Shown here piece by piece: positions 14,202 to 25,103 of a stretch of DNA of 64,000 bases; position 1 is the stretch's first letter, and each line of letters opens with the position of its first letter. The notes below the pieces were generated by a model. That model did not search any database, was not told where the DNA came from, and worked only from the letters and a program-made list of their open reading frames with translations. Source of the DNA: Amaranthus tricolor (Eukaryota > Streptophyta > Magnoliopsida > Caryophyllales > Amaranthaceae); NCBI RefSeq assembly GCF_026212465.1, contig NC_080056.1, forward strand, positions 4,819,810-4,883,809, read 5' to 3'. A program made the position numbers and the translations under genes.

Positions 14202-15063
14202 CCCTCCTTAGTATGCCTTGAGCCACAACAATGAGTACATCAGAGTTTTCTCCGGTCATCCTCTTCTTGGTTTCTCTGGAGGGTCTTGTTTCGCATGGCT
14301 AAACGCGATCCAATCTCTAAGGGACTCGTTCCCAGTGATGAGACGCCGTTCATTATTCTCTGGCGTGCTATTTCCCGTCTGATTGTGGCGTACGCTGCCT
14401 CCACAGTTGGTAGAGGTTCATTATTGAGGATGTCCCTTCTTTCTTTGTCTAGATTGTCATTAATCCCAGTAAGAAATTGATAAAGTCTTTGTCTTTGTAT
14501 ATACTTGTTGAATTCTGTTATGTCTTTCGAGCAGATCATTGGATTTGGCATTCTCCGGTCAATTTCTTTCCATAATATATTGAGTTTACCGTAGTAAACC
14601 TCAATGGTGTCATTGGCTTGTCTTAAAGTTGCTGCCTTTGAACTCAGATCAAAGATCTGGAGTTCATCTCTACCACATTACAAGAGACTTTCGATTCCTT
14701 GCCATAGGCTTTGTGCAGTTGTATAATCCAGGAATTGATTAACAATTTCTTCATCTATGTTTTCAATTATCCATACTATGACCGTGGCATCTCTCTGTTC
14801 CTATTGAGCATAGTCGGGGTCTGACGGTGGTGGAGGTGCGGCAGTGATGTGACTGAGCCGCCCTCGACCTCCAATGGCTACGTGCATTAACTTGCATCAT
14901 TTTGTATAATTGTGATATGTTAGTTTTTCTTAAGTTTTGACAGTGGTTGGATTTTCGGTTTGGTTGGTTGTTTTGTTGAGTTTCTGAAATATCTGGAACA
15001 TTTGTTCCATCTGTTCCATGGATATTACTTGTTTCTGGGTTTTTTCTTCTGGAAAATCGGCCA
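14130..15063 (-). pseudogene. Copia gag relic with zinc knuckle
   Basis: The segment at 14551-14240 carries the retrotransposon gag signature QRLYQFLTGINDNLDKERRD. Just downstream, near 14260-14160, a CCHC knuckle (CTHC..RH..GC, then FKLVGYPD) is still legible. It is interrupted by TGA and TAG where the family has Arg and Trp codons, both C-to-T or G-to-A type changes. Confidence 0.8.
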
Positions 15064-15130
15064 TTTACAAGTAAGATACGGTAGATGATGAGTCCTTCCT
15101 GTATTTAAACCCTAAGGCTCTGATACTAAG

Positions 15131-15142
15131 GCTCTGATACCA
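15131..15142 (-). other. Copia primer-binding site (initiator Met-tRNA)
   Basis: On the minus strand it reads TGGTATCAGAGC immediately after the LTR, the standard complement of the plant initiator methionine tRNA 3' end. A near copy of the same motif lies a few bases further in. Confidence 0.85.
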
Positions 15143-15270
15143 TGAAGATTAAACAGTTGCGGAAATTAGGGTTTTGAGAATAGTTTTTCTGTCTTATTCA
15201 AGGACTAAACCATTCTACAATATATACATGAACACTATCTTCTATTAAAGGAAACCAAATATTCTATACA
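15143..15270 (-). repeat. Copia 5' LTR (128 bp)
   Basis: Right copy of the LTR pair, followed toward the element interior by the Met-tRNA primer-binding site. Confidence 0.9.
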
Positions 15271-15493
15271 TTAATAAAGGTAATATAGAATAATCTAGAA
15301 TAATCTAAATATATGAAATACATACTTTCCCACACTTAAAGGTATCTATTTTGACCTTAAAGGTATCAATTTTAAAAATTGAAACCTTTAAGGCCAAAAT
15401 TGATAAATGCCCAGGAAATTGAAATACTGTTACACCCGCGAATTGGGCCGGCTCAAATTAAAGATTTCATAATAAGACCATCTCGTCCAAACT

Positions 15494-16962
15494 TTGTGAA
15501 TTCTTATATGTGACGGCATTTGTCATACTTGGGTTAAATAGCCCAATAATAAAAAATTTTGACTTATGAGCTTTTCGTTTTGAAGTTGTTTCACCGTGAG
15601 ACAGTCTCATACAAGATGGATTGTTTTTCTTTAATTCTTATCCAAATAATTAATGAGTTAATATATATGAGAGTTCATCTCTCAATCAAATAAGCTCAAA
15701 ATAAGAAATTTATAGACAGATAATTTATTTTAGTTGAATTATCTGAAGTATGTGATTGTAGAGCACGTCTCACGACAAAACCACCTTATGCAACAATTTA
15801 TGATATCTAATATATCTTCTCACGTTCATAAAATCTTATTTAATAAATATTTGTGAGAGCACAAAATTAACAATTTTTCTAAAATAGTTAAGTATTTTAA
15901 GAAAAATATTATTTATGAAATACATTACTATCCTTTATATTAGATAGTATCGAGGTTTTGTATCCAAAAAAAAGATAGTACCAAGATAATATATTTTATA
16001 TTATATACTATCATAGATTTAATGTACCATTTTACTTTTTTAACAAAATTGTAGTTTTTACAAATGTATTGTTATTTTAGTATTTTAATTCAAAAATATG
16101 GGTTTGTTTTGCAAATTATCATTAGTTGGGAGTTATTGGATAGTTTGACTAATTAGAAGTATTAGTTATTTAAGTCAATTATTAAGTAGTTTGGTTGTTC
16201 GATGTTTTTTTATAAAAGGTAGACAAAAAGTAAAAAGTCAATAAAAACACAAATAGTAATTTTTTGTTTTCGGGTGAAAAGCTTTTTAATAGGTTTAAAA
16301 ATCATACATCAAATATTTTTATTGTCTATTTGACCAATTAAAAAGTCAAAAATTAAAAGCCAACATAAAAATCAATTGTCAAAACACCATATATATCAAT
16401 TTTCATTCTATAAAATGTCAATGAATGACAAAATCATATCAATTTGGGAGAAAAATATTTAATGAAAATGTTGTAACACCTTTGATGTTTCGAAAATGGG
16501 TGATTAAGCATCGTTTTGATTTAGAGTTAAATGGTGCAGATGAATAAATGTATTATATATAGATTAAAGTAATGTATTTAGTAAAAGTTAGTTTTAATGA
16601 GTTACATGCAATAAAATCATTTTTAATAAGTAAAATTAGTGTAATTAGTAAAAAAATAGTTTTAATTGATAAAAATCAAGTATAATTAAACGCAATCAAG
16701 TTAATTCAATAAAAAATATGTTCAAATGAGAAAAAAAAAAAAAACAGTTTCTTCAAAAAGAGTTTCTAGTGGGTAAAATTAGTTTTTAGATTAGCCTTCA
16801 CGACCCATATGCTTTCTATACCCGTCCGCTAAGTTAAATGGACCAGTAACAACCTAAAATAATATTTGCGGAGTCCATTTATTTTATAAATATACATTTT
16901 TTTAACTTTTTAATATTAAATTTAATTGAAAAAATATAATACTTCAGGAGCCCAAACTCTAA
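15494..16962. other. AT-rich intergenic DNA
   Basis: No gene is seen. At 15591-15625 there is a GTGAGACAGTCTCATACAAG motif, the core of a short MITE family also seen near 51.4 and 59.5 kb. The rest is AT-rich with no legible coding region. Confidence 0.5.
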
Positions 16963-17052
16963 GAGCATCAGCAATAGTAACTCATAATAGTACCTAATTA
17001 TTAAAAGGAATCAAATTTACTTCCCAATACAATACCATCATGCTCCTATAAA

Positions 17053-17160
17053 GGGAATTATTATTTGTCGCTACCTTTTTCATTTTATCGCCACCCCCCT
17101 TCTAACAAAATTACCATATTACCCCTAGATTAAAAAAAATTACAAAAATGCCACTTAAGT
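17053..17160 (+). repeat. MULE left terminal inverted repeat
   Basis: Pairs with 23093-23199 on the opposite strand. The first three bases differ (GGG against CCC), and the interior matches are long, including a 22-base block ending in CCACCCCCCT. Confidence 0.92.
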
Positions 17161-17421
17161 TAAAAAATGTTTAAGAAATGTAAATGGCACTTAATAACAT
17201 TGTTATCGCTTAATAACATTATTATCGGAATTATATATATATTGAATTTTCAGAGGCTTTATGGTAGTATATTCGAATTCAAACACGATACCTTCTCTCT
17301 AAAAACTCTCTAAAAACAATACGTAAAGTTAAACAAGCTAGAACTCTAGATCGAACATCAATGGCATACCAAGACGTGCATGATAACGATCCGATAAGTA
17401 ATTAATCGGTTCGATTTTTGC

Positions 17422-17547
17422 AAAAAAAAAAAAAAAAAAAAATAGGAACGTAGTCGCACAAACCAGTCGCACAAAACGTGCGACTGGGAGTCGCACAAAA
17501 CGTGCGACTGGTTCGTGCGACTGCTTCATAATTTTTTTTTTTTTTTT
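17422..17547. repeat. MULE subterminal hairpin A with repeated GTCGCACAAAA
   Basis: A poly(A) run and a poly(T) run bound several copies of AGTCGCACAAAACGTGCGACT-like units in both orientations, each itself near-palindromic. Confidence 0.85.
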
Positions 17548-17556
17548 GTATTTGAA

Positions 17557-17623
17557 TAAAAAAAAAAAATAAATAGAAGTCGCGCAAAACGTTTTGTGCG
17601 ACTTCTATTTATTTTTTTTTTTT
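17557..17623. repeat. MULE subterminal hairpin B
   Basis: A near-perfect inverted repeat: AAATAAATAGAAGTCGCGCA and its complement around an AACGTT centre, again bounded by A and T runs. It contains a variant of the same GTCGCACAAAA motif. Confidence 0.9.
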
Positions 17624-17791
17624 AACTTCGAATTATAAAATTTATTTTGTTTAATTAAATTATTTTATTTTAATCTATTGTTGTGCTATAATAATGGTAT
17701 TTTATTATAATTATTTTGTAGAAATAATTATTTTTTAAGTTATTATTATTTTGATATATTATGATAATGTTATTATAATTATTATTTGCAG

Positions 17792-20178
17792 GACTTTGAA
17801 AATTTAGGAGATAATATAGATTATTCTGATAGATTTGTTACCGATAGAGAATTTGATTCTGTAGATGATTTACATACTTGGGCTAATGAGATAGCACTAA
17901 CAATTGGATTTCAATTTACACGTGCTTCATATAAAAAAAAAGAAGGGCGTTCTAGAGTGAGTCTGTACTTAAGATGTCACCGTTACGATAAAAGAAGTGT
18001 TGATTTGCATAACTTAGACAATGCTCCCCGACCAGGTTCCAAAAGTAGGGGTTGTGGGTGTAAATTTATGATTTTAGGAACTAGTCGTAACCCAAAGGAA
18101 AGACCTTGGACGGTTAGAGTGTTTCCTGGTGAAAAAGGAATACATAACCATCCGTTCTTCATGTACATAGATGGTCAAATAAGAGTAAATAGGATGACTG
18201 TGGATATCAGGCAGCACATACGAGATCTAAGTGCAACTGGCATGCAACCAGCATTTATAATGTCTTCAATTAGAAGAAATTTTCCTCGTTTTTATGCTAG
18301 TATGAATCAAATTTACAATGAGAGACAGTCAATGAGGAGAGAAAAATTTATGTTTAATGCAGATGTACGACATCTATTATGCGTATGGCATATTGGCAAT
18401 GACGTGGAGAACATGGTCGATAAATTGTGTGGCGGCAAGAAAAATCAACAGGGCCAGTTATTCAGGCAAACAAAATGGAACCCCTTGGTTAACAGTATGA
18501 CGATCGCCGATTTTGAAAACAGATGGGAAGGGATTGTGTCCACTTGGTCGACTAGGAACCGGAGAGTCGTGCAATATTTGGCAGGAACATGGATTCCTCA
18601 CAAAGAGAAATTTGTGCGTGCGTGGACGAATGATTGTTTGCACTTGGGTAACCAGACTACCAGTAGAGTTGAAAGTCAACACTCTTCCTTCAAGTACTAC
18701 TTGGGTAGCGGTAATAGCTCATTCGATACGCTGTTTAAAAGGGCGCACGCACAAATTACGAATCAACAATCAAAAATAAGACAAGCTCTTGAGGAATCTA
18801 AGAATTCCATTTCAAGAACGTCGCGACTAAATTTTCTACGACCGTTGTATCGTCATGTTTCTATATTTGCCGTGGAACTATTGATGATGGAGCACAACCG
18901 GATGCTAACCCTGGGCAGTTGTCTTTTAGAAAAATGCGGTTGTGTCATTCAAAAAACCCACGGATTACCATGCGCGTGTTACTGTTACTTGTCTATCAGG
19001 TCTAATGGTGCTTTGTACTTGGACGATATACATCCGTTTTGGAAAACGTTAAAGTATTTAGATGCAGAAGAAGACGCGAACGAAGAAGTACGGCACGCAA
19101 ACACCGATGATAAAGAGTACTTTCAATCGTTGGTGGATGAAGTTTTAAAATCCGACCCCTCAGTACTACGACGCGTCTCTCAGGTACTTGAACATGAGCT
19201 GCACCCCGATGGTGACGACATACCTGAGCCCGAAGCAAGTCCACCGAGGAAAGGAAGACCAATGACAAGCAGAACCTTGAGGAGAAACAAAAGTGCGTTT
19301 GAGTACAGTAGATCGTCCTCAAGGGGTCGCGGATCAAGATCATCATCACGCGGGAGATCCAGTGGTAGATCAAGCAGCCGGTCGCATCAATCGTCAGTTG
19401 GAATTAACTTCAGTTTCAACTTATCAGGTACTCTTATTTATTTTCATTTAATCTTATATGTTTTATATCAATATTGGCGTAATGATATATTGTTATTTAT
19501 TCAGATGGTGCAGCAGGTCGTGATTTTTCACTTTTTCCGTGGCCAGATCACATTCCATTTATTCTTCCGCCATATCTGTTTGATTGGATTGATGTTATAG
19601 GTGACAGTAATTGTGGATTTAGAGCTATTGCCGCCACAGAGTTAGGGGGTGACGAAGCATGCCCTCTGTTACGACGTGCAATGAGTTTGGAAATGGAAAC
19701 GCATAGAGAACAATATGCACGCTTATATTTATCAGCAGATTCGGTGGAGGAAGCTATATTCAGAGTTGGTGCCCACAATAAAGGACCTGCTCCGTACGAT
19801 CACTGGTTGGAAGCGACAACACTGTATTCTGCAGCAACATTTTTAAACATAGCAATTGCGTATTATGGCTCTGTGGATGGTCATCCAATGTACAATTGTT
19901 TAGTGCTTCCTTTAAGAAGAACAGGGGGAATGCATGGCGTAAATAAACTTATACATATTCTTTGGGTAAACGGGAATCATTATGTTCAGCTTTTAATGAA
20001 CGATGATTCATCTCCACTGCCGCCAGTCCAACAAAATTGGAGAGCAGCTAACAATTCATGTGCAGATTTAGAAAGACAATATCGTAATAGGATATCACTT
20101 TGGAGTAGAATGTGCAACATACAACGACAACAGCATAATAACACCGCCGGAGACGCGGTGAATTTAGATTCTCCATAG
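17792..20178 (+). CDS. MULE transposase (FAR1-type) fused to an OTU-like cysteine protease
   Basis: Two exons are clear, 17792-19427 and 19505-20178 (donor ATCAG/GTACTC, acceptor TTATTCAG), giving about 769 residues after the acceptor at 17790-17791. The real start must lie in an upstream exon, possibly with the ATG at 17361. The N-terminal part is a FAR1/WRKY-GCM1-like zinc domain (LRCHRYDKRS, RGCGCKF, GIHNHPF). It is followed by the MULE linker MNQIYNERQ, the WHI block and SRVESQHSSFKYYL, and a SWIM finger, CGCVIQKTHGLPCACY. An RS-rich linker (near 19300-19390) leads into exon 2, whose IDVIGDSNCGFRAIA and NGNHYVQLL segments give the Cys and His of an OTU protease. Between MNQIYNERQ and HLLCVWHI the usual stretch with the first two catalytic Asp is missing in frame, so the transposase is predicted to be dead although the OTU part looks intact. 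The protease may act on ubiquitin or a related modifier; this is inferred from the fold only. Confidence 0.85.
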
Positions 20179-20279
20179 TGTTTATATATAATTCAATTGT
20201 TCAAACGATTAAAAAGTTGTTCATACATAAAGATTAAATACAACAATTGTTCATGCATTACAAAACAGGTAAATGTCTA

Positions 20280-22389
20280 TTAGGGGCTGCGCCCTCTACA
20301 CTGTTGCCATTCGGAAAACAACTCTCTAAGATCCTCTAAATACATATCAGCAGCATCTCTTTCCCGAGGCGTCATTTGAGCAATAGCTGGCATCCTGAGC
20401 AATGGTACAAGTCGAGTTGGAAATTCAGCAGCAAACTGTAAAACCAGACAATTGCAAAGTCAATACATGTTATGAAACATAAAAATAAAATACATAATTA
20501 GGAATACTAACATATTCGACTCTGTTATCAGCAGCACCAAACGCAGCAGCAGGTCCTTCACCTGGGATGAGAAAACAGTGGGAAGACACTCTAAACCAGT
20601 CCACGTAATCCGGGGCAGCCTCTGATGGAACCGATGCGCGACGCTGTGCCTGCTCCACTACGCGGGCACAGTAAGGGAACCTACTCCACATCTCCGTAAA
20701 CATACAGGAAGAAGCGAATGTAACTGAGTAGGAGCCCTGTGCTGGTCGCAGAGCTTGGGTAGGTCTCAGCGGAGCCGGGGGAATCTCCTGTGCAAAACCG
20801 AGCTGCCTCACTGTCCTCTCAGGCAAATAGAACTCCACGATATCGAAACAGGTGATACCACCGATATACGAGGTACGTGGGTGCTCGTTCAATAAAGACC
20901 TATCATAAGTCAAGTACGGAGTCCACTCCACCTGCTCACAATGAATATAATACATAATCAACATAACATCTCTGCCCTTGACAAGTTAAACAATTAAGTT
21001 TGAAGTCATGTACAAAACCTGTGCCTCTGTCATGGCATCCAGTATGCTCCTACAGTCTATCAGTCTACTCAGCTCGCGGATTGGCTTCGGCGGGGACCAC
21101 ATCTCTGCCCTTGTCTTGTTCGGCATGTCAGCTTGACGCGGATGGGGGCGGAAGGCTGGGAAGTACTCGTAAATCCATGTCTGCAACAGTGTCAGGCAAC
21201 CAGCAATAGTCTTGCACCCAGTCCTTGTCGCCATACCCAGTTGGCGATACATGTGAGCAAGCGTTACTGCACCCCAAGCAATATCAGCCTCATCAGCGGT
21301 AACAGTAACAACAGGGTGAGGACGCATCCCGACTCTAGTCTTATCCACGAGCAACGTGGAACCTACTATAGCCATGTAGTAGGCGGTACGTTGAGTATCC
21401 ATAGACTGAGAACGGTGGCATAGCTGCAACAGTGCACCAACATTAATGCTGCCGCTTGTGAAGTGCCCCTTCGCACGCAGCTCCGACAATGGCATACCAA
21501 AAAGGCCGGCCAGGCCAAGCTGCCATTCATTATCAGACGGTTGCACGGGAAGTGAACCGTCAATGCCAATTCCCAAGATGCGTTGCACGTCGTGCAACAT
21601 TATGGTCATCTCCCCCCACGGCATGTGGAAGGTGTTGGTGTCAGGCTGCCACCTTTCCACAAATGCCGTAATGAGAGCACTGTCGATGTGCTGGTGCATT
21701 ATATACGGCAGCCGACCAAGGGGAGTACCAGGTAACACTCTGTACAATTCATCAGACATGTCCTGAAGTCTAATGATTGAATCCAACGTTTTCTTCCGAG
21801 CACGACATTCCAAAATCGGAGGGGTGCGCTCCGATCCCTCAAATATAGCCTTTGCTACGTGCCCACCGTAGCTGGGTATTAAAGTAGTATCAACAGGGCC
21901 CCCGGGCTGGGCTGATGTGATTAACCAGTCCGTGTCCGCGGACTGCGATCGCCTCCTCCCCCGTGGAGCCGCATCCTCAGCCTGGCTTACTCCTGCCTGA
22001 TCAGAAGTGCCACTCGAGCCCTGCCCTCTACTCTTGAACTTAACAGCATGGCCTCTTACGATCGTCCAATCAACAGGATGACATGCAGACTCATCCTGAC
22101 CAAGAGACTCTTCCCGACTAAGAGACTCGTCGTAATCAGTATCATCGTCACCTGAGCCGACCGTATGACTATGTAGGCTACTTTGGCGCTCAAAGCGACT
22201 ACGCACTTGCTCTAGGGTACTTGAACGTTGGGCCTGACTATGTATGGCCGCTTGTTCTTGCCTTGCTCGCCTTGCAGATCCCGTAACCCCCCTCTCATGG
22301 GGATCACCTCTCAGTAAAGTAGGCCTAGATCTATTGCCGCTTAATAAACCTCTAAAAAACCCTTTTCCTTTACCTTGATTTCCAGCCAT
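20280..22389 (-). CDS. plant mobile domain (PMD/MAIN-like) protein carried by the MULE
   Basis: Three exons with matching phase: 22389-21019, 20931-20512 and 20435-20280, totalling 648 aa with no stop or frameshift. The first 150 residues are a polar N-terminus rich in Ser, Arg and acidic residues. From about residue 195 the sequence follows the plant mobile domain (aminotransferase-like, PF10536): LIPSYGGHVAKAIFEG, ITAFVERWQPDTNTFHMPWG, EMTIMLHDVQRILGIGIDG, and a C-terminal part with SYIGGITCFDIVEFYLPERT. In Arabidopsis the relatives MAIN and MAIL1 act with the phosphatase-like PP7L in transposon silencing and genome stability, and PMD genes are known to be carried by transposons. The gene is convergent with the transposase-OTU gene (101 bp between stops). 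It starts next to hairpin C. Its intactness beside a damaged transposase is striking. Confidence 0.88.
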
Positions 22390-22572
22390 TTACTAGAATT
22401 TTCATAATTTAAATTAAGACAACATTTTAAATTACTTAAAATCAAATAAATTAAAAACAAGCAACACGTAAAATATTTCACATTTACAAATAATTAAACA
22501 ATTATTATATTCATAAATATTTAAACAACTCAAATTTAATAAATTAATTACACTAAACAAATTCATTACAAT

Positions 22573-22699
22573 AAAAAAAAAAAAAAAAAAAATTAAAACC
22601 GGTCGCACGAATCGGTCGCACAAAATGTGCGACTGTACAGTCGCACATTTTGTGCGACCGGTTCGTGCGACCGGTTTTAATTTTTTTTTTTTTTTTTTT
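22573..22699. repeat. MULE subterminal hairpin C (about 125 bp, nearly perfect)
   Basis: A poly(A)/poly(T)-bounded palindrome with arms of more than 55 bases centred near 22637. Each arm contains CCGGTCGCACGAA and GGTCGCACAAAATGTGCGACTG. It lies about 185 bp upstream of the PMD start codon. Confidence 0.95.
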
Positions 22700-22814
22700 C
22701 TTTTTCGAATACGTAAATCAATAACTACTTCTTACAACAACATTATCATAATACATATTATTACAACATTTACTAAATAACATTAACTAACAACAAACTC
22801 TTTCAAAAATTTTT

Positions 22815-22937
22815 AAAAAAAAAAAAAAAAAAATTTGGTTTCGGCCCAGTCGCACAAAACGTTAATTTACTAACATTAACTAACATTAATTTGGTTTTGT
22901 GCGACTGGGCCGAATCCAAAATTTTTTTTTTTTTTTT
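22815..22937. repeat. MULE subterminal hairpin D with short tandem loop
   Basis: Arms of A-run, TTTGG, CGGCCCAGTCGCACAAAAC pair with GTTTTGTGCGACTGGGCCG, CCAAA, T-run. The roughly 40-base loop holds a repeated TAACATTAACTAACATTAA unit. Confidence 0.9.
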
Positions 22938-23092
22938 GCTTCGATTGATTTAAAAAAAACTTACCTCGAATTTTTGTTGACGATTTCGATTCCAAAGTTT
23001 TAGCTCCGCTTAATTTTATGTGAAGAATTTGATTTTATGGAAGTGATGAAAGTGTTATTGAGTGGATTTGAAGTGTTTTTATATAAGTTATA

Positions 23093-23199
23093 AGCTTAGT
23101 GGCATTTTCGTAATTTTTTAAATTTCAGGGGTAAAGTCGTAATTTCATTCAAGGGGGGTGGCGATAAAATGAAATTGGTGGCGACAAATAAGAAATGGG
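23093..23199 (-). repeat. MULE right terminal inverted repeat
   Basis: Reverse-complement partner of 17053-17160. The duplicated target CCTATAAA follows immediately. Confidence 0.92.
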
Positions 23200-23572
23200 C
23201 CTATAAAATGGGGTCCAAAGTAAAAGAGGAGTTCTGCTCACCAGCAACTTTGCATATGAAAGGAAACCAAAATTTGCTCCATCCAATAATATTGTGCCAC
23301 TTGGCAACAATTTGCATGGGTTTATTTTTTCAAATTTTAGAACACTATAAATGAATTTTTTGCATTTTTTTATAAAAAAATTCAAATCAAAAAAATAAAT
23401 CAATTATACCAATGGTCATATTTTTTTTTATCTATAAATTGACAGCAATTTTGCTATATTTTCAACACTTTCAAAAATCTCTATTTTTCTTATTTCTCTA
23501 AGTATCATAATTCTCTATTTTTTGCTTTATTTTTTCCAATTAAATTTTTACTTTAATTTTTTATAAGAATTA

Positions 23573-24794
23573 TGGATAATAATCATCCTTATTACAAAAA
23601 TAACCCACAAAATCCAAACAAACCAGAAAATTCATATTTTCGTCCTACATCAATATATCCCACAAAATACAAACAACCCATAAAATTCAAATATTATTTA
23701 AAATTCCAACTCTAATCTTCAATTTGATCCAAATTTTATAAATACTCTTGAATTTCAAATCATGATGAGGCAATATATAGCAGAAAATCTAAATAACATT
23801 CAAAGTGCCAACTTTATTCATCATCAAACCACTTCAAATTTAGAAAATAATCAACCAATGTTTTTCCAATTACAAAATCAAGACCAATCTCCTACTACCC
23901 CAGGAGCACATGGGAGTAGCAACAGATCAAGGTTGGATGAAATGTTTCCTACTCAACAACTAGCTGACGATGAGGTTGAGAATGAAGTAACAAAAGGAAA
24001 TGGAAGATGAAGAGGAAAAGGGAAAGAAAAGGAAAAGGAAAAAGTAAACAGAGATAGATGGTCTTGTGAAGAAGATTTGTGTGTTGTTTTCGCTGTATTT
24101 AATTGCGGAGGTGATATATTAGTTGAAACTGATATAACGAAAGCAACATTATGTAAGAAGATAATACAAATTTACAATGATGAGGTAAGAAAAAGGCCAA
24201 ATATAATCCAAAAGAACTGAAAAATCTATAAGAGATCGATGGGGTCTTATTAATGGTGATGTTGTAAAGTAGATATCCCAGTTAGGAGAGGCGGAAAGAA
24301 TGCGAGCTAGTGGTACGAATGTTGACGACATAGAACATATAGCATTACTCCTTTTCGAACAAGCACATGGTAAGAAATTTATTTTTCAACATTGTGTGGC
24401 TGATTTGACTGAATATTGTACAAGATGAAGACCAGGACAAGAGTTGACCGATCTTACTATTGATAGCTCTAAAAGGTCAAGTGATGCAGTTGGATTACCA
24501 AGGCCTGATGGAGTGAAGAAGGTGAAGGCACAAAGAAAAATGAAGGGGATTTCCACTTCCTCGGATACGGATGTGATAAATGTCGCTATGAGTAGGATTG
24601 ATTGTGGAAGAGACTTGTTTCATGAGAAATTAAACAAAGCTATGCAATATCAAAAGACACAACATGAGCAAAAGTTAAGGTTTCAAACGTGGAAGTTACT
24701 TTCGAAAAAAGAGATGAAAAATATGACTCTTACTGACGAGGAAATCGCATATCTAGAGGAGCTTAGGGAGGAGTTTGTACCTAAGCGTTTTTAA
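23573..24794 (+). pseudogene. PIF/Harbinger ORF1 (Myb/SANT-like, NAM-associated) relic
   Basis: An ATG at 23573 opens an Asn/Pro-rich start typical of this family. After frameshifts a DRWSCEEDLCVVFAVFNC segment (near 24050) gives the SANT-like DNA-binding domain. Then come GDVVK.ISQLGEAERMRASG, a FEQAHGKKF block, and a C-terminal NAM-associated region with GVKKVKAQRKMKG and LTDEEIAYLEELREEF ending at 24794. Stops at about 24009, 24219 and 24427 and frame changes break it. Confidence 0.82.
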
Positions 24795-25103
24795 TTTGTT
24801 TTATTAAGTAATCGTTTATTTGTAATATGTTTTCTTTAATTTCAATACTTTGTGTTTTAGTTTGTAATATGTTATTTATTGCAATCTTTTCTTATGATTT
24901 GGCATATTGAACTCTTATTTTCCACACATTGAAATTTTATCTCTACAACCCAATCTTATCTTCTGCAATGAATCTTATCTCTGCAACACAATCTTATCTC
25001 TGCAACCCAATCTTATCTTCTGCAACACAATCTTATCTTCTGAATTGGCAAATTGCAATCTTATCTTATACACATTGAGATCTTCTCAAAAGACATATGT
25101 AAA

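Larger units (their letters stand above)
10654..15270 (-). mobile_element. degenerate Ty1/Copia LTR retrotransposon
   Basis: Two 128-bp direct repeats beginning TGAAGATTAAACAG in plus reading and ending ATTCTATACA flank a minus-strand gag-pol relic. TTAA follows or precedes each end (10650-10653 and 15271-15274), a plausible 4-bp target duplication. A primer-binding site complementary to initiator Met-tRNA abuts the 5' LTR at 15131-15142. The domain order gag, zinc knuckle, protease, GAG-pre-integrase, integrase, RT, RNase H is that of Copia. The LTR copies differ at about 8 of 128 positions, and the coding region has many frameshifts and stops, so the insertion is old and inactive. Confidence 0.95.
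10541..15493. repeat. fold-back (long inverted repeat) element split by the Copia insertion
   Basis: The sequence at 10541-10653 matches the reverse complement of 15390-15493 at about 70% by eye. Shared blocks are TTGGACGAGA, a CCTTATAATGA-like block, AATTCGNGNGTGTAACA, and GGGCATTTNTCAATTTTG followed by CTTAA. The arms are separated by the whole Copia element, which inserted at the inner end of the left arm. The outer ends and target duplication of the older element could not be fixed. It lies about 150 bp upstream of the eIF3a leader. Confidence 0.6.
17053..23199. mobile_element. Mutator-like element carrying transposase-OTU and PMD genes
   Basis: The ends are inverted repeats of about 105 bp (17053-17160 against 23093-23199). 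They share TTATTTGTCGC, TTCATTTTATCGCCACCCCCCT, TTACCCCT and AAAATGCCACT. CCTATAAA is duplicated at 17045-17052 and 23200-23207, in the 8-9 bp range expected for MULEs. Inside are two convergent genes, a plus-strand transposase-OTU fusion and a minus-strand plant-mobile-domain gene, and subterminal hairpins. It inserted about 80 bp inside the left end of the Harbinger element. Confidence 0.93.

Noticed and set aside
22432..22623. Hydrophobic small open frame beside MULE hairpin C
   Set aside because: Generated by T-rich DNA and the poly(A)/poly(T) hairpin. No independent support.
17040..23210. CRISPR-like array suggested by repeated GTCGCACAAAA units
   Set aside because: The units are inverted hairpin arms at transposon ends in a plant genome, with no regular spacers.
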